64,000 nt of DNA, from the NCBI RefSeq assembly GCF_009789225.1, contig NZ_WSTA01000004.1, positions 1 to 64,000 on the forward strand. Direction: 5' to 3'. The DNA comes from Agromyces seonyuensis (lineage in GTDB: Bacteria > Actinomycetota > Actinomycetes > Actinomycetales > Microbacteriaceae). The position numbers and the translations under genes were made by a program. A model generated the notes under the pieces. The model saw only the letters and a list, made by a program, of their open reading frames with translations. It made no database searches and was not told where the DNA came from. This document shows, in pieces, positions 45,295 through 54,104 of the stretch (positions are counted from its first letter, which is position 1; every line of letters begins with the position of its first letter).

Positions 45295-46437
45295 ATGTCT
45301 TCGAGATTCCGACGTTCCGTCCTGTCCATCGCGGCGATCGCCGCCGCCGCCGCGCTCGCCGGCTGCGCGGCCGCAGTGCCCACCGGCACGGGGGTCCGGG
45401 CCGATGCGGCCGTGTCGCGCGAGGCGGAGTGCGCCGGCTCGCAGACGCCGTTCGCCGAGCTCGCGTTCGCCGCCGACCCGAAGGCCTTCGAGGGCCCGTC
45501 GACGGCGTGCCTCGAGGACACGAGCCTGCCCGTCGTCGACTCCGACGAGTCGCCGGCTCTGCCCGCGACGGTCATCGACGTCGACGGCCACGAGGTCGAG
45601 ATCGCCTCGATCGAACGCATCCTCCCGCTCGACATCACGGGCTCGATCGCCGCGACCGTCTTCAGCCTCGGGCTCGGCGAGCACGTCGTCGGCCGCGACT
45701 CCTCGACCGGCTTCCCCGAGGCGGCCGACCTCCCCGAGGTCACCCAGGGCGGCCACTCGCTCTCGGCCGAGACGATCCTGAGCCTCGATCCGACCGTCGT
45801 CATCACCGACACGACGCTCGGTCCCCGCGACGTGCTCGAACAGCTCCGCGACGCGGGCATCCCGCTCGTGATCGTCACGAAGGAGCGCTCGGTCGAGCTC
45901 ATCGACGACCTCGTCGTGCAGGTCGCAGACGCGCTCGGGGTCCCCGGGCGCGGAGCCCAGCTCGTCGCGGAGACCCAGAATCGGCTGGACGCCGTCTCGG
46001 CCGCGATCGACGACGCGATCCCCGCCGACGCCGCCGACCGGCCGAGGATGCTCTTCCTCTACGTCCGCGGCACCGCGAACGTCTACTACCTCTTCGGCGA
46101 GGAGTCCGGCGCGGATTCCCTGATCGACGCGGTCGGCGGCGTCGACGTCGCCGAGGAGATCGGTTGGACGGGCATGAAGCCCATCACCGCCGAAGCGCTC
46201 GTGCAGGCCGCCCCCGACCTCGTGCTCGTCATGACCCACGGGCTCGAGTCCACCGGCGGCGTCGACGGCCTGCTCGACCGCGTGCCCGCCCTCGCGGCGA
46301 CGCCGGCCGGCGAGCACCGCCGCATCGTCGACATGGCCGACAGCGAGGTGCTGAGCTTCGGCCCGCGCGCGCCCGAGATCATCGAGGCGCTCGCTCGCGC
46401 GATCTACGCCCCCGCCGACTCCGGTCCGCTCCAGTGA
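45295..46437 (+). CDS. hmuT: Haemin ABC transporter substrate-binding lipoprotein
   Basis: The 380-residue protein has a lipoprotein signal with lipobox LAGC (Cys about 23). A cluster III substrate-binding fold follows, with IERILPLDITGSIAATVFSLGLGEHVVGRDSST, LSAETILSLDPTVVITDTTLGP and VPALAATPAGEHRRIVDM. It carries haem from the HtaA-type receptor to the permease. Extra residues 30-85 with two cysteines precede the core. Translation is probably leaderless from ATG 45295. It overlaps hmuU by 4 bp (GTGA). Confidence 0.92.
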   Translation: MSSRFRRSVLSIAAIAAAAALAGCAAAVPTGTGVRADAAVSREAECAGSQTPFAELAFAADPKAFEGPSTACLEDTSLPVVDSDESPALPATVIDVDGHEVEIASIERILPLDITGSIAATVFSLGLGEHVVGRDSSTGFPEAADLPEVTQGGHSLSAETILSLDPTVVITDTTLGPRDVLEQLRDAGIPLVIVTKERSVELIDDLVVQVADALGVPGRGAQLVAETQNRLDAVSAAIDDAIPADAADRPRMLFLYVRGTANVYYLFGEESGADSLIDAVGGVDVAEEIGWTGMKPITAEALVQAAPDLVLVMTHGLESTGGVDGLLDRVPALAATPAGEHRRIVDMADSEVLSFGPRAPEIIEALARAIYAPADSGPLQ

Positions 46438-47627
46438 GCGCGCAGGACGCCGCGCCCCGCACCGACGAGCGGCCGGTCGGCGAGTCGGCGGATGCTCCGC
46501 CCGCTGCGAGCGCCGTCGGCGAAGTCGCCCCCGCGGCGAGTCGCGACCCCGACCGCCCGTCGACTGCGGACCCCGCGGCGCCGACCAGCCGCGGCACGGC
46601 CGCGCGCCGCGTCATCCTCTTCACCGGGCTCGCCCTCGCCCTCGTCGCCGTCGCGGTCGTCGCCGCGATGAGCGGCCAACTGCACCTGCCGGCGGGCGAG
46701 GTCTGGAACTCGATCCTCCGCGCGCTCGGCCTCACCGACGTGCCCGAGTCGGTGCCAAACGCCGACGCCGCGCTCTGGACCATCCGCTTCCCGCGCATCG
46801 TCATGGCGATCCTCATCGGCGCCGCCCTCGCCGTCGCCGGCACGATCATGCAGGCCGTCTTCTCCAACCCGCTCGCCGAGCCGGGCGTCGTCGGCGTCTC
46901 GTCGGGCGCCGCGCTCGGCGCCGCCGCCGCGATCGTCTTCGGCTGGACCGCCGCGGGCGACTGGGTCACGGCCGCGATCGCGTTCGGCACCGGCATCCTG
47001 ACGACCTTCGCCGTCTACTTCGCGAGCCGCTCCGGCGGGCGCACCGAGGTCGTGACCCTCGTGCTCACGGGCATCGCGGTGAACGCGTTCGCGTCCGGCG
47101 GCCTGGCCCTGCTCACGTTCCTCGGCGACAACCAGAGCCGCGAGGAGATCGTGTTCTGGCAGCTCGGCTCCCTCAACGGCGCGCGCTGGGAGGAGGTTCA
47201 GGTGATGCTCCCGGTGATCGCCGCGGCGCTCGTCGCCGGCTTCGCGCTCGCCCGGCGCCTCGACCTGTTCTCCCTCGGCGAGCGCGGCGCCCGCCACCTC
47301 GGCGTGAACGTCGAGCGCACGCGCGTGATCTCGATCGTCGTCGTCGCCGTGCTCACCGGCGCGGCCGTCGCGTTCGCCGGCATCATCGGCTTCGTCGGCC
47401 TGATCGTGCCGCACCTCATGCGGATGGTCATCGGGCCCTCGCACCGCGGCCTCATCGCCGCCTCCGCACTCGGCGGCGCGCTGCTGCTGCTGACCGCCGA
47501 CCTCGTCGCCCGCACCGCCGTGCCGATGGCGGACCTGCCCATCGGCATGCTCACGAGCCTCGTGGGCGGACCGTTCTTCTTCTGGTTGCTCCGGCGCCAG
47601 CGTCGCAAGTCGGGAGGGTGGGGATGA
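46434..47627 (+). CDS. hmuU: Haemin ABC transporter permease
   Basis: The 397-residue FecCD-family permease has about nine or ten helices. The N-terminal 55 residues are a hydrophilic Ala/Pro-rich extension, longer than usual. Family segments are WTIRFPRIVMAILIGAALAVAG, NPLAEPGVVGVSSGAALGA and FVGLIVPHLMRMVIGPSHR (the ATPase-coupling loop). It imports haem with HmuV. Start is GTG 46434. Confidence 0.94.
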   Translation: MSAQDAAPRTDERPVGESADAPPAASAVGEVAPAASRDPDRPSTADPAAPTSRGTAARRVILFTGLALALVAVAVVAAMSGQLHLPAGEVWNSILRALGLTDVPESVPNADAALWTIRFPRIVMAILIGAALAVAGTIMQAVFSNPLAEPGVVGVSSGAALGAAAAIVFGWTAAGDWVTAAIAFGTGILTTFAVYFASRSGGRTEVVTLVLTGIAVNAFASGGLALLTFLGDNQSREEIVFWQLGSLNGARWEEVQVMLPVIAAALVAGFALARRLDLFSLGERGARHLGVNVERTRVISIVVVAVLTGAAVAFAGIIGFVGLIVPHLMRMVIGPSHRGLIAASALGGALLLLTADLVARTAVPMADLPIGMLTSLVGGPFFFWLLRRQRRKSGGWG

Positions 47628-48463
47628 GCCCGATCAGGATGCCTCGCGGCGACGCCGCGCCCGCGGCGACGGTCGCCCCCGGACCGGGCGGCGTCGCCGC
47701 AGCGCTCGAAGCCGTCGGCGCGCGGGTCGTCGTCGAGGGCGCCGTGCTGCTCGACGGCGTCGACTTCACCGCCCACCCGGGGCGGGTGCACTCCCTCATC
47801 GGTCCGAACGGCGCCGGCAAGTCGACGCTGCTCGGGGTGCTCGCCGGCGACCGCGCGGCGACGGCGGGCGAGGTCCGGCTGGGCGGACGGCCCCTCGCGG
47901 ACATCCACCTGCGCGACCTCGCGCGCGAACGCGCGGTGCTCACCCAGGAGCACGCCGTGACCTTCCCGTTCCCGGCCCGCGAGATCGTCGAGATGGGCCG
48001 CCACCCGTGGGCGAAGACGCCCGCAGAAGACGACGACGAGCGGATGATCGCCGAGGCGATGCGGCTGACCGACGTCGCCCACCTCGCCGAGCGCACCCTG
48101 CCGAGCCTCTCGGGCGGCGAACGGGCGCGCGTCGCCCTCGCGCGGGTGCTCGCGCAGGCGACGCCGATCCTGCTGCTCGACGAGCCGACCGCCGCCCTCG
48201 ACCTCAAGCATCAGGAGGACGTGCTGCGGCTCGCGCGGGAGCGCGCGACGGCGGGCGCCACCGTCGTGGTCGTGCTGCACGACCTGGGCCTCGCCGCGGC
48301 CTACTCCGACGACGTGACCCTCATCGCGCACGGCGCCGTCGTCGCGACGGGCGCGCCGTCCGATGTGCTGACCGCCGAGCGCATCGAGGCCGTCTACGGG
48401 CAGCCGGTCGAGGTGCTCCCGCACCCGCGCACGGGGGTGCCGCTCATCCTGCCGATCCGCTGA
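47624..48463 (+). CDS. hmuV: Haemin ABC transporter ATPase
   Basis: The 279-residue ATPase has Walker A IGPNGAGKSTLLGVLAG, signature LPSLSGGERARVALARVLAQ, Walker B ILLLDEPTAALD and the H-loop VVLHDLGLAAAYSD. Residues 1-35 are an Ala/Pro-rich extension before the ABC fold. GGGAGG precedes ATG 47624, which overlaps the hmuU stop. It powers haem import. Confidence 0.95.
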   Translation: MSPIRMPRGDAAPAATVAPGPGGVAAALEAVGARVVVEGAVLLDGVDFTAHPGRVHSLIGPNGAGKSTLLGVLAGDRAATAGEVRLGGRPLADIHLRDLARERAVLTQEHAVTFPFPAREIVEMGRHPWAKTPAEDDDERMIAEAMRLTDVAHLAERTLPSLSGGERARVALARVLAQATPILLLDEPTAALDLKHQEDVLRLARERATAGATVVVVLHDLGLAAAYSDDVTLIAHGAVVATGAPSDVLTAERIEAVYGQPVEVLPHPRTGVPLILPIR

Positions 48464-48510
48464 GACCCCGCCGAGGGCTGCGCACAGCCGGGATTTCACC
48501 GCCCCGGGCG

Positions 48511-48999
48511 TCAGCGCACCATGCGGATCTCGGCGAGGTCCTCGATCTCGGGGTCGATGACGCGTTCGCCGTCGGGTTCGAAGCCGTGCTTGCGGTAGAA
48601 GGCGATGGCGCGCACGTTCCGCTCGGCGACCCACAGCGAGGCCGGGCGGCCGTCGAGCGCCGCGTCGAGCAGCGCGGCGCCGAGACCGGTGCCGTAGGTC
48701 TCGGGCAGCGTGTAGAGCAGTCCGAGCTCGGTGTCGCGCACGGGATGCTCGTCGCCGCACGGCCGAGCGACCGCGAAGCCGACGACCCGGCCGTCGAGCT
48801 CCGCGACCGGCACGTGGTGGCCGCGCTCGATCGCACCGCGCCAGATCGCAGCGGTGTCGGGCAGGTCCGCGAGGAACGCGGCCGAGAGCATCCCCGCGTA
48901 CGCGACCCGCCACGACGCGATGCGCACGTCGCTGATCGCCTCGGCATCGGCGGGGACGGCGGCGCGGACGGTGAACGCGGGGACCGGTGCATCGGGCAT
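48511..48999 (-). CDS. GNAT-family N-acetyltransferase
   Basis: The 162-residue GNAT fold has an N-terminal VRAAVPADAEAISDVRIASWRVAYAGML, motif A in LGLLYTLPETYGTGLGAALLDAAL (acetyl-CoA pyrophosphate loop) and LWVAERNVRAIAFYRKHGFEPDG at the C-terminus. The opening is typical of RimI/PAT-like enzymes. Substrate is unknown. Start is ATG 48999. It converges with the haem operon. Confidence 0.9.
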   Translation of the reverse strand: MPDAPVPAFTVRAAVPADAEAISDVRIASWRVAYAGMLSAAFLADLPDTAAIWRGAIERGHHVPVAELDGRVVGFAVARPCGDEHPVRDTELGLLYTLPETYGTGLGAALLDAALDGRPASLWVAERNVRAIAFYRKHGFEPDGERVIDPEIEDLAEIRMVR

Positions 49000-49093
49000 G
49001 GGGGCGACGGTATCGGCCCGCGCGCGGCTCACGCCAGCAGGACGATCCGCGGGCACGAGAGCAGCGCGCCTCTGCCCAGTGCCACGCCGGCGC

Positions 49094-49483
49094 TCAGCGG
49101 ACGCGGTCGATGAGCGGGACGAGGCCGGTGAGGTCGGCGCGGGTGCCGGAGGCGCGGATGCGGCCGTCGGCGCGGGCATCCGCCCAGCCCTCGTCGCCCA
49201 CGGCGAGCGCGAGCCAGGTCGCTGGGTCGGTCTCGACGACGTTCGGGGGAGTGCCACGCGTGTGCCGCGGGCCCTCGACGCACTGCACGGCGCCGAACGG
49301 CGGCACCCGCACCTCGACGCTGTTGCCGGGCGCCTGCTCGGCGAGCAGTTGGAGGGTGTACCGCACGGCGAGGGCGAGGGTGTCTCGATCCACCGCGGTG
49401 CCGGAGCCGGCCGTGCCGTCCGCCGTCGCCCACGCGCGCACGGCGTCGCGCCCCTCGACATCCGCGATTCGTGCTCTGGCCAT
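49094..49483 (-). CDS. Sterol carrier family protein
   Basis: The 129-residue protein has NSVEVRVPPFGAVQCVEGPRH and PATWLALAVGDEGWADA, the core of the bacterial SCP-2-like family found near purine genes of actinobacteria. It would hold a hydrophobic ligand; the role is unknown. GGGGGA precedes ATG 49483. It is divergent from purD. Confidence 0.85.
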   Translation of the reverse strand: MARARIADVEGRDAVRAWATADGTAGSGTAVDRDTLALAVRYTLQLLAEQAPGNSVEVRVPPFGAVQCVEGPRHTRGTPPNVVETDPATWLALAVGDEGWADARADGRIRASGTRADLTGLVPLIDRVR

Positions 49484-49610
49484 TCCCCCATCCTCCCAGC
49501 CGCGAGCGGACGCCGGGTGCGGCGCGGGGTGCCTCGCGGGTCCGCACCCGGGGTCCGCTCTCGACGGCGATCGCCGCCCGACGGCGCGTGGCCCCGCGAG
49601 CGGGCCGGGG

Positions 49611-49616
49611 TAGCCT
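49611..49616 (+). promoter_or_regulatory. purD -10 hexamer, leaderless start
   Basis: TAGCCT lies 6 nt before GTG 49623, so transcription should begin at the start codon. No good -35 is visible. Confidence 0.6.
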
Positions 49617-49622
49617 TGCCGG

Positions 49623-50933
49623 GTGAAGATCCTCGTCGTCGGGTCCGGTGCCAGAGAGCACGCCATCGTCCTCGCCCTCCTCGCCGAGGATGCGGGACAC
49701 GAGATCGTCGCCGCCCCCGGCAACGCGGGTATCGCGGCATCCGCCCCGGCGCCCGGCGCCGCGAACGTGCCCGGCACCGTCGAACTGCTCGCGCTCGACG
49801 CGAACGACCCCCGCATCGTCGCGGACGCGGCCGTCGATGAGGACGTCGACCTCGTCGTGATCGGCCCGGAGGCGCCGCTCGTCGCGGGCGTCGCCGACGA
49901 GGTGCGCCGCCGGGGCATCCCGGTGTTCGGCCCCGACCAGGCGGCCGCGGCCCTCGAGGGCTCGAAGACCTTCGCCAAGCGCATCATGGAGGCCGCGGGC
50001 GTGCCGACCGGCGGCGCCGTGCAGGCCGCCGACCTCGCCGCCGTCGAGGCCGCGCTCGACGAGTTCGGCGCCCCCTACGTCGTCAAGGCCGACGGCCTCG
50101 CCGCGGGCAAGGGCGTCATCGTGACGGAGGACCGCGAAGCAGCCCTGGCGCACGCCGCCCACTACCTGCCCTTCGGCCCCGTGCTCGTCGAGGAGTTCCT
50201 CGACGGCCCCGAGGTCTCCCTCTTCCTGCTCAGCGACGGCGAGCACGTGCTGCCGCTCTCCCCCGCGCAGGACTTCAAGCGACTGCTCGACGGCGACGCC
50301 GGCCCGAACACGGGCGGCATGGGCGCGTACTCCCCGCTGCCGTGGCTCGACGAGCGCTTCGGCAGCGAGGCATCCTTCGTCGACGAGGTCGTCACGACGA
50401 TCGCGCTGCCGACCGTGACGCAGCTCCGCGACGAGGGCACGCCGTTCGTCGGCCTGCTCTACGCGGGCCTCGTGCTCACGTCGAAGGGCATCCGCGTCAT
50501 CGAGTTCAACGCCCGCTTCGGCGACCCCGAGACGCAGTCGGTGCTGCCGCGGCTCGCGACGCCCTTGTCGGAGCTGCTCTTCGCGGCGGCGACGGGCGAC
50601 CTCGCCGGCCGCGCCAAGCCGGAGTTCCGCAGCGAGGCGGCCGTGACGGTCGTGCTCGCGAGCGAGGGCTACCCCGACGCGCCGCTCACGGGCCGCGTGC
50701 TCGAGGGCGTCGAGGCGGCGCACGCGACGCCGGGGGTGCACGTCGCGCACGCCGCGACGGCCCGCGCCGAAGACGGACGCCTGCTCGCCACGGGCGGCCG
50801 CGTGCTCGGCGTCGTCGCGCTCGGCGAGGACCTCGCGGATGCACGGGACCGCGCGTACGCGGCGCTGTCGGGCATCTCGCTCGAGGGCGGCCAGTACCGC
50901 ACCGACATCGCGCTCGCCGCCGCGGGCCGCTGA
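49623..50933 (+). CDS. purD: Phosphoribosylamine-glycine ligase
   Basis: The 436-residue GAR synthetase (step 2 of purine synthesis) starts [19 protein letters not shown]. The ATP-grasp region has [15 protein letters not shown] and [13 protein letters not shown], and [15 protein letters not shown] carries metal ligands. Start is GTG 49623, with a probable leaderless message. The next gene, purC, follows after 17 nt. Confidence 0.97.
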   Translation: MKILVVGSGAREHAIVLALLAEDAGHEIVAAPGNAGIAASAPAPGAANVPGTVELLALDANDPRIVADAAVDEDVDLVVIGPEAPLVAGVADEVRRRGIPVFGPDQAAAALEGSKTFAKRIMEAAGVPTGGAVQAADLAAVEAALDEFGAPYVVKADGLAAGKGVIVTEDREAALAHAAHYLPFGPVLVEEFLDGPEVSLFLLSDGEHVLPLSPAQDFKRLLDGDAGPNTGGMGAYSPLPWLDERFGSEASFVDEVVTTIALPTVTQLRDEGTPFVGLLYAGLVLTSKGIRVIEFNARFGDPETQSVLPRLATPLSELLFAAATGDLAGRAKPEFRSEAAVTVVLASEGYPDAPLTGRVLEGVEAAHATPGVHVAHAATARAEDGRLLATGGRVLGVVALGEDLADARDRAYAALSGISLEGGQYRTDIALAAAGR

Positions 50934-50950
50934 ACGCAAGGGTGATGAGG

Positions 50951-51898
50951 ATGACCGACGAGACCGAACTCTCCGCCGCCGGCTGGACCCACGTCGCGAG
51001 CGGCAAGGTGCGCGACCTCTACGTGCCGACGTCGACGCTCGACGACGACGACACCTGGACGGGCGACCCGCTGCGCACCTCCCCGATCGTGCTCGTCGTC
51101 GCGAGCGACCGCGTGAGCGCGTTCGACTGCGTGCTCGAGCCCGCGATCCCCGGCAAGGGCGCCCTGCTGACGGCGCTCACCCGTTGGTGGTTCGACCGCC
51201 TCCCCGACGTGCCGAACCACCTCGCCGAGCCGCTCGACGATCGCTGGCAGTCGTTCCTGCCCGAGATCCCGGCGTCCGTCGCCGACCGGGCCATGCTCGC
51301 CCGCACCCTCGACATGTTCCCGATCGAGTGCGTCGTGCGCGGCTACCTCACCGGCTCCGGCTGGAAGGAGTACGTCGCCACCGGCGCGATCGGCGGGCTC
51401 GTGCTGCCCGAGGGCCTGAGCGACGGCGATCGCCTGCCCGAGCCGATCTTCACCCCGGCCTGGAAGGCACCGCAGGGCGAGCACGACGAGAACATCTCCT
51501 ACGAGCGCATGGAGGAGATCGTCGGCGAGGTCGTCGCGGCGCAGCTGCGCGAGCTCTCGCTGCACGTCTTCGCCGAGGCTTCGGCGATCGCCGAGGAGCG
51601 CGGCGTCATCCTCGCCGACACGAAGTTCGAGTTCGGCGCCGACCGCGAGACCGGCATCGTCACGCTCGGCGACGAGGTGCTGACGAGCGACTCGAGCCGC
51701 TACTGGGATGCCGAGGCCTACGTGGGCGCGCCCTCGAAGGAGCTGCGGCTCGCGAGCTTCGACAAGCAGATCGTGCGCAACTGGCTCTCGGCGAACTGGG
51801 ACCAGCACGAGTCGGAGGAGCCGCCGGTGCTGCCCGCCGAGATCGTGGCGAAGACCGCCGATCGCTACCGCGCACTGCTGGACCGGCTGCAGGGCTGA
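50951..51898 (+). CDS. purC: SAICAR synthetase
   Basis: The 315-residue enzyme (step 8) has VASGKVRDLYVP, VLVVASDRVSAFDCVL, ECVVRGYLTGSGWKEY, ILADTKFEFG and TSDSSRYWDAEAY. This is the longer, fungal/actinobacterial form. ATG 50951 has AAGGG 8 nt upstream; ATG 50945 is in frame but too close to it. A repeat array begins right after the stop. Confidence 0.97.
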   Translation: MTDETELSAAGWTHVASGKVRDLYVPTSTLDDDDTWTGDPLRTSPIVLVVASDRVSAFDCVLEPAIPGKGALLTALTRWWFDRLPDVPNHLAEPLDDRWQSFLPEIPASVADRAMLARTLDMFPIECVVRGYLTGSGWKEYVATGAIGGLVLPEGLSDGDRLPEPIFTPAWKAPQGEHDENISYERMEEIVGEVVAAQLRELSLHVFAEASAIAEERGVILADTKFEFGADRETGIVTLGDEVLTSDSSRYWDAEAYVGAPSKELRLASFDKQIVRNWLSANWDQHESEEPPVLPAEIVAKTADRYRALLDRLQG

Positions 51899-51902
51899 CC
51901 CG

Positions 51903-52220
51903 CCGGTCGAGTAGCGCGCGTATCGAGACCCGTCGGTCGAGCGAAGCGTATCGAGACCCGCCGGTCGAGTAGCGAAGCGTATCGAGACCCTGCTGGACGC
52001 TCGCCCGCTCCGGCAGGTCAGCGCACCAGGTCTCGATACGCTCCTTCGTCGCTACTCGACCGACGGGAGGCGAGCCGTCGGTCGAGTAGCGAAGCGTATC
52101 GAGACCCGTCGGTCGAGTAGCGAAGCGTATCGAGACCCCGCAAGATGCCCTCCCCGCTCCGGCAGGTCGGCGCACAAGGTCTCGATACGCTCCTTCGTCG
52201 CTACTCGACCAACGAAAACC
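51903..52220. repeat. Intergenic palindromic repeat array B
   Basis: At least five direct copies of GGTCGAGTAGCGAAGCGTATCGAGACC-type units and two inverted copies. Two blocks share an extra CCGCTCCGGCAGGTC spacer before the inverted copy (about 52006-52020 and 52154-52168), showing that a composite unit was duplicated. The whole can fold into long stems. It fills the gap between purC and the next gene; nothing else is seen there. Confidence 0.9.
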
Positions 52221-52257
52221 GACCGACGGATCGGGAATGTTCTCAGGTGCGTCGCGT

Positions 52258-52278
52258 TGAATACTTGTACCTGCAAGT
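52258..52278 (+). promoter_or_regulatory. Promoter with MarR-like operator
   Basis: An inverted repeat ACTTG-TACCTG-CAAGT (52263-52278) overlaps a possible -10 (TACTTG, 52262-52267) just upstream of ATG 52285. Sites of this type are bound by MarR/HxlR-like repressors of catechol-dioxygenase genes. The regulator is not in the window. Confidence 0.5.
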
Positions 52279-52284
52279 GATTGG

Positions 52285-53175
52285 ATGCTCCGCATGACCG
52301 CCGCGAACCCCGACCTCCTCGCCGCCGACACCGGCATGGGCGCCGTGACCCTGAAGGTCGGCGACCTCGACCGGATGATCGCGTACTACCGCGACGCCGT
52401 GACGCTCGAGCTGCTGTCGCTGCACGACGGTATCGCCGTGCTCGGCCGCGGCACGACGCCGATCATGATCCTCGAGCACGCTCCCGAGCTGAAGCACGCC
52501 TCCCCGAAGGACGCCGGGCTGTACCACACGGCCATCCTCTTCGACTCGAAGGCGGCGCTCGCGGCCGCGATCTACAACGTCGCCGTGCGTCATCCCGGTT
52601 CCTTCACGGGCTCCGCCGACCATCTGGTGTCCGAGGCGTTCTACTTCGACGACCCCGAGGGCAACGGCGTCGAGCTCTACTGGGACCGCGACCGCTCGAC
52701 CTGGAGCTGGGTGCACGGGCAGATCGAGATGAACTCCCTCTTCCTCGACCCCAACGCCTTCCTCCGCGAGCACCTCAGCGAAGCGGGGGCCGCCCCCGAC
52801 GCGAAGCTCGGCGACGCCGTCGTCGGCCACGTGCACCTCTCCGTCGGCAACATCCCCGCCGCCAAGCAGTTCTACGTCGAGCAGCTCGGTTTCGAGCAGA
52901 CCACGATGTTCGGCTCGCAGGCGCTCTTCGTGAGCGCAGGCGGCTACCACCACCACATGGCGATGAACACGTGGAACAGCGCGGGCGCCGGCAAGCGTCG
53001 CCCCGTGCTCGGCCTCGGCAAGGTCGAGATCGTCGTCCCGAGCGCCGACGACCTCGGCGCCCTCGGCGAACGGATGCGCCACTTCGGCGTGCAGACCGCC
53101 GACGACGGACGCACCCTCGCCTTCGAGGACCCGTGGGCCAACGTCATCCAGGTCGAGGGCCCGTCGGTCGAGTAG
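52285..53175 (+). CDS. VOC-family ring-cleavage dioxygenase-like protein
   Basis: The 296-residue protein has two vicinal-oxygen-chelate modules. Module 1 (about 15-140) has MGAVTLKVGDLDRMIAYYRDAV, KDAGLYHTAI and YFDDPEGNGVELYWD. Module 2 (about 175-290) has VVGHVHLSVGNIPAAKQFY, GYHHHMAMNTWNS and FEDPWANVIQVE. This layout is that of CatE-type catechol 2,3-dioxygenase homologues. His and Glu ligands are present in both, so the metal site is plausible. ATG 52294 is an alternative start. The C-terminal residues GPSVE and the TAG stop are encoded by the first unit of repeat array C. Confidence 0.85.
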   Translation: MLRMTAANPDLLAADTGMGAVTLKVGDLDRMIAYYRDAVTLELLSLHDGIAVLGRGTTPIMILEHAPELKHASPKDAGLYHTAILFDSKAALAAAIYNVAVRHPGSFTGSADHLVSEAFYFDDPEGNGVELYWDRDRSTWSWVHGQIEMNSLFLDPNAFLREHLSEAGAAPDAKLGDAVVGHVHLSVGNIPAAKQFYVEQLGFEQTTMFGSQALFVSAGGYHHHMAMNTWNSAGAGKRRPVLGLGKVEIVVPSADDLGALGERMRHFGVQTADDGRTLAFEDPWANVIQVEGPSVE

Positions 53176-53441
53176 CGGAGCGAATCGAAACCCCGCCACC
53201 AGGTCTCGATACGCTCCTCCGTCGCTACTCGACCAGCGGGAACGTCTCGATACGCTCCGTCGGTCGAGTAGCGAAGCGTATCGAAACCCCGTCACCAAGT
53301 CTCGATACGCTCCTTCGTCGCTACTCGACCAGCGGGAACGTCTCGATACGCTTCGTCGGTCGAGTAGCGAAGCGTATCGAGACCCCGTCACCGGGTCTCG
53401 ATACGCTCCTTCGTCGCTACTCGACCAGCGGGAACGGCCTA
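53163..53441. repeat. 96-bp tandem repeat array C between convergent genes
   Basis: Three units start at 53167, 53263 and 53359 (period 96 bp; the third is incomplete). Each contains a GTCGAGTAG...TATCGA arm and an inverted GTCTCGATACGCTCC...CTACTCGACC arm, giving a long hairpin. The array supplies the TAG stop of the upstream gene and reaches the stop of the convergent gene at 53439. Confidence 0.92.
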
Positions 53442-54038
53442 GTCGAGGCGGCGATCGTCCGCGTGGCGTGCGAGGCTGCGCGCGTAGCGCTCGGTGAGCT
53501 GCACCATGAGGTCGGGGGTGTCCCGGTCGACGCCGAAGACGTAGCCCGGGAAGTCGAGCTCGCGCTGCGCCTCCCAGATCGCCTCGTGCTCGTGCGGGGG
53601 CAGGATGCGCGTCGGATCGCCGACCGCGACCCACCCGATCGGCACGACGGATCCGGGCTCGAGCTTCGTGCGCAGGTGCACGATCGCGTTGATGCGCACC
53701 TCGCTGCGATCCCCGATCACGGCGCCGTTGAAGATGCGCACGCCGGTCGCGAGGAACACCTCCTCGCCGATCGTCGCCCCCGACACGCTCGCCATCGGTC
53801 CGACGAGCGAATGGTCGCCGATGTGCACCGAGTTCACCGACGTCGCCCGGATGAGGGCGTTCTCCATGACGACGACGTGCTCGCCGATGACGATCGGGCC
53901 GCCCTCGGCGGAGATCACGGCGCCGTGCAGCACCTGCGCATCGGCGCCGATCGTGACGTCGCCCGAGATCACCGCGGTGGGCGCGACCACGGCGTCGGGG
54001 TGGATGCGGGGCTCGGCCCCGAGATGCTCGAACCGCAT
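53439..54038 (-). CDS. Gamma-carbonic-anhydrase-like left-handed beta-helix protein
   Basis: The 199-residue protein has hexapeptide repeats (IHPDAVVAPTAVISGDVTIGADAQVLHGAVISAE-type turns) over residues about 12-130, forming a left-handed beta-helix. Its GDHSLVGPMASVSGATIGEEVFLATG segment resembles gamma-carbonic anhydrase/YrdA proteins. The metal-ligand histidines are not all present where expected, so the catalytic role is doubtful. Start is ATG 54038. The gene end borders repeat array C. Confidence 0.8.
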   Translation of the reverse strand: MRFEHLGAEPRIHPDAVVAPTAVISGDVTIGADAQVLHGAVISAEGGPIVIGEHVVVMENALIRATSVNSVHIGDHSLVGPMASVSGATIGEEVFLATGVRIFNGAVIGDRSEVRINAIVHLRTKLEPGSVVPIGWVAVGDPTRILPPHEHEAIWEAQRELDFPGYVFGVDRDTPDLMVQLTERYARSLARHADDRRLD

Positions 54039-54091
54039 GGGCAGAGCGTAGCCACGGCGCGGCGTCGCCGTGCCGAACCCGCACCGCGGCC

Positions 54092-54097
54092 TAGGGT
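54092..54097 (+). promoter_or_regulatory. kynU -10 hexamer, leaderless start
   Basis: TAGGGT lies 7 nt before GTG 54105, so that codon is probably at +1. GTG 54096 in the same frame overlaps the hexamer and is unlikely. Confidence 0.45.
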
Positions 54098-54104
54098 GAG
54101 CCGC

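Noticed and set aside
51903-52220. CRISPR array
   Set aside because: Units are palindromic, occur in both orientations, vary in spacing and have repeat-like rather than unique spacers; no cas genes are present.
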